Source of the DNA: CAZUCE01 sp964619265 | Lineage (GTDB): Bacteria; Planctomycetota; UBA1135; GCA-002686595 | Assembly (NCBI GenBank): GCA_964619265.1 | Contig: CAZUCE010000006.1 | Location: 105,757-169,756, forward strand | DNA: 64,000 nt | Reading direction: 5' to 3' | Shown here: piece after piece, positions 62,221 through 64,000 of the stretch | Layout of the letters: every line of letters starts with the position of its first letter | Position numbering within the stretch: position 1 is the stretch's first letter | Program-made: the position numbers and the translations under genes | The notes under the pieces: model-generated | What the model was told of the DNA's origin: nothing | Databases searched by the model: none | The model's input: the letters and a program-made list of their open reading frames with translations, nothing else

Positions 62221-63319
62221 GTTCACCCTTCAGAGGGCTCACCGCTCAGCAGGCTTCACTTGAGCTCGGACAAGACCCAAGCGTCACCGGCTGCGAGGGA
62301 ATCGCTGAGAGCGGCATGCAACGCGTCCGCGGTGGCCTGAACGGGCCGCCGCGGGCGCGTTTCCTTGCATCTTCTGTTCCCGGGAAGCGGGTGGGCCATG
62401 TGCCCTCGGGCGTCATGTGCCCTCGGGCCATGAAGGGCAACGTGCTGAAGGGGGGGCCGCTTGTCAGGAAAGCGAGGCGGACAGCCCTTGGGGCCGCTCC
62501 CCCCCAAGCGGAACGGGCCAACCACACCTCTTCCAAAGAGCTGGGTCGCGCCTCTCCTGAACCCTCGGGCTCCGAATTCCTGGATCCCGCAACCTGGCCT
62601 TGCGAATCCCCTGCAACCAAACGAATCCGACACCTCGGTGGGCGACTCGGCCGCGGACCGGAGACCGCCGGGTGCCGAGGAGAAGCTCATGAGCTCTGGG
62701 CCTGAGGCGATTTCGGAGGCCACGGGAGCCGCGTCCGGGCCTCGAGGCTCCTGACTCGGACTGGATACACAGTTCCAGGCTGGGCAGCCGCCTGAACCCC
62801 TGAAACGCTACGGGTGGGGGAACTCGCGGAACCCTCCGCGAGGCGTACAGCGGCAACTGCCGAAGCCGCACGAGGAAGCCAGCAGCTCCGCCCGGCCGGC
62901 CCGAGGAACCAGAACCCTCTCCAGATATCAGCAGTTGTGGGGCGGAAGCCGTCTGGCCGGGGCTTGCAGCAACTGGAAGAGCCCTCTGGAAGTCCCATAG
63001 AGCCCGGAAGGGGCGTGGGGCGCAAGGCCTGGATGGCTCCTGAACAACCTGTCCCGCAGGGGTTTATCCAAACTGGCTTGAGAGCCCGGGCGTGCCCAAA
63101 ACGCCCCCGGAACTAGCCTAAAACCGAGCTTAGGGCCGTTCCAGACAGTCGCGCCTCCTGGGGCTCCCAGGGGCACCAGGCGAGGGCCGCGAGCATCCAG
63201 CGAGCGGCAAATCAAGGGATTCTCACCCCAGTTCCCAGAAGAGCTCGAAGGTTAGGAGCGTGCTGCGCAGGGGTTTAGGGCAGCGAACGGAACCTTAGCG
63301 GGAAAACCTCACTAGGCTG
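62221..63319. other. long non-coding region upstream of the rRNA promoter
   Basis: About 1.1 kb with no ORF that looks real: the translations are Arg/Pro/Gly-rich and lack motifs. It contains two copies of CATGTGCCCTCGGGC with a 17-base period (62397-62411 and 62414-62428). I see nothing else that I can name. Confidence 0.4.
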
Positions 63320-63347
63320 TTGACCCACCGGCGCGGATCCCTACTAT
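63320..63347 (+). promoter_or_regulatory. predicted rRNA operon promoter
   Basis: TTGACC (63320-63325) and TACTAT (63342-63347) with a 16-base spacer, followed by a C-rich stretch. It lies about 295 bases upstream of the 16S start. The best -35/-10 match in the region. Confidence 0.6.
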
Positions 63348-63535
63348 TCCCCCTCCCAAGCGCGAAACGGCAGCCACACGGCGCCGACCCGCAAGGACCC
63401 CTCAGGGGTGCGCCAACGGGATCGCCGGCCGGACTTTCCAGTCTTAGCCAGCGAATGCTCTCCGCAACCGCGGACCCCTAGGGGACCCGGTTTGCACACA
63501 CGATCCCGCTTTGGACCGTTCGCGGCCCAAAGCGA

Positions 63536-63547
63536 GCTCTTTGAAAA
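63536..63547 (+). promoter_or_regulatory. rRNA leader boxA-like antitermination site
   Basis: GCTCTTTGAAAA in the leader matches the conserved TGCTCTTTGAAA boxA element that loads NusB/NusE during rRNA transcription. Its place about 95 bases before the 16S gene is typical. Confidence 0.6.
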
Positions 63548-63641
63548 CAAGGGTGGCCCTAGAACCAAGCGAGCGTTGGATCGTTCGCCTCGCCTCTTCG
63601 GAGGCAGGCAGTTCGATCAACAATCCAAGAGCAAAGACAAA

Positions 63642-64000
63642 CTCATGAAGGGTTTGATCCTGGCTCAGAGTGAACGTTAGCGGTGTGGATTAGGCATGCA
63701 AGTCGTGCGCGAACGCCTTCGGGCAAGTAAAGCGGCGAACGGGTGAGTAACACGTAATCAACCTACCCTCGAGATCGGAATAGCCACTGGAAACGGTGGG
63801 TAATGCCGAATGGTCTGCAGGAGTGGCATCACTTTGGCAGTAAACGGCTTCGGCTGTTCGGGGAGGGGATTGCGGGCTATTAGCTTGTTGGTGAGGTAAC
63901 GGCTCACCAAGGCGATGATGGCTAGCGGGTCTGAGAGGATGATCCGTCACACTGGGACTGAGACACTGCCCAGACTCCTACGGGAGGCTGCAGTCGAGAA
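63642..64000 (+). rRNA. 16S ribosomal RNA (5-prime part)
   Basis: Bases from about 63647 read GAAGGGTTTGATCCTGGCTC, the conserved 16S 5-prime end, then planctomycete-like GCGGTGTGGATTAGGCATGC. GGCGAACGGGTGAGTAACAC (variable region entry), CACTGGGACTGAGACACTGC and ACTCCTACGGGAGGCTGC near 63974 follow at the expected distances. About the first 360 bases of the gene are present; the rest is beyond the right edge. The 5-prime end is placed by alignment to E. coli positions and is good to a few bases. Confidence 0.97.

Noticed and set aside
62246..63680. Several small open frames (for example 62316-62705 and 63408-63680)
   Set aside because: Arg/Pro/Gly-rich translations without motifs, and some run into the rRNA gene.

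Overview
This window is GC-rich chromosomal DNA, almost certainly from a marine-type planctomycete (Planctomycetota, perhaps one of the lineages related to Saltatorellus or Engelhardtia). The main evidence is the start of a 16S rRNA gene at the right edge, whose text after the 27F site (GCGGTGTGGATTAGGCATGC) is typical of the phylum. Supporting evidence is several paralogous secreted proteins with no obvious family, an LpxC-FabZ fusion, and starts that often lack a Shine-Dalgarno site and use GTG or TTG. I see no CRISPR array, prophage, transposase or tRNA.

Layout. 1-3346 (minus): an SDR-like protein and an ABC ATPase with its FtsX/MacB-like permease, in overlapping order; the permease runs off the left edge. 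3491-5043 (plus): a zinc-ribbon Nudix hydrolase and a polytopic membrane protein. 5115-13945 (minus): four consecutive paralogous exported proteins that look like clan GH-A glycosidases, each followed by a hairpin. 14548-20020 (plus): gamma-glutamyltransferase-like enzyme, CPA1-type antiporter and a secreted protein. 20063-20221: a perfect 78-bp inverted repeat filling a convergent intergenic gap. 20221-22451 (minus): polyferredoxin/TPR protein and Mog. 22634-30825: CgeB-like glycosyltransferase, MFS transporter, an HNOBA/pseudokinase/receiver protein, class II photolyase, a small PAS-like protein and TrmB. 30862-37673 (minus): AddA and AddB. 37779-39881 (plus): a DUF5989-like microprotein, an SGNH hydrolase and an ACT protein. 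39924-45343 (minus): three tandem paralogous secreted proteins of unknown function.

45756-62220 (plus) is a housekeeping block: glmU, prs, rplY, pth, rpsF, rpsR, rplI, dnaB, bamA, lpxD, lpxC-fabZ, lpxA, a Gfo/Idh/MocA oxidoreductase and a LysM/L,D-transpeptidase. GlmU makes the UDP-GlcNAc used by LpxA and by peptidoglycan synthesis. LpxA, LpxC and LpxD carry out the first lipid A steps, FabZ feeds acyl chains, and BamA inserts outer-membrane proteins. The block therefore encodes a Gram-negative envelope. 62221-63641 is non-coding as far as I can tell and holds the rRNA promoter and leader; 16S starts near 63642 and is cut by the right edge.

Most worth following: the 78-bp perfect palindrome, the two tandem families of exported paralogs (four glycosidase-like, three unknown), and the HNOBA protein whose kinase core has lost its phospho-acceptor His and N-box Asn.
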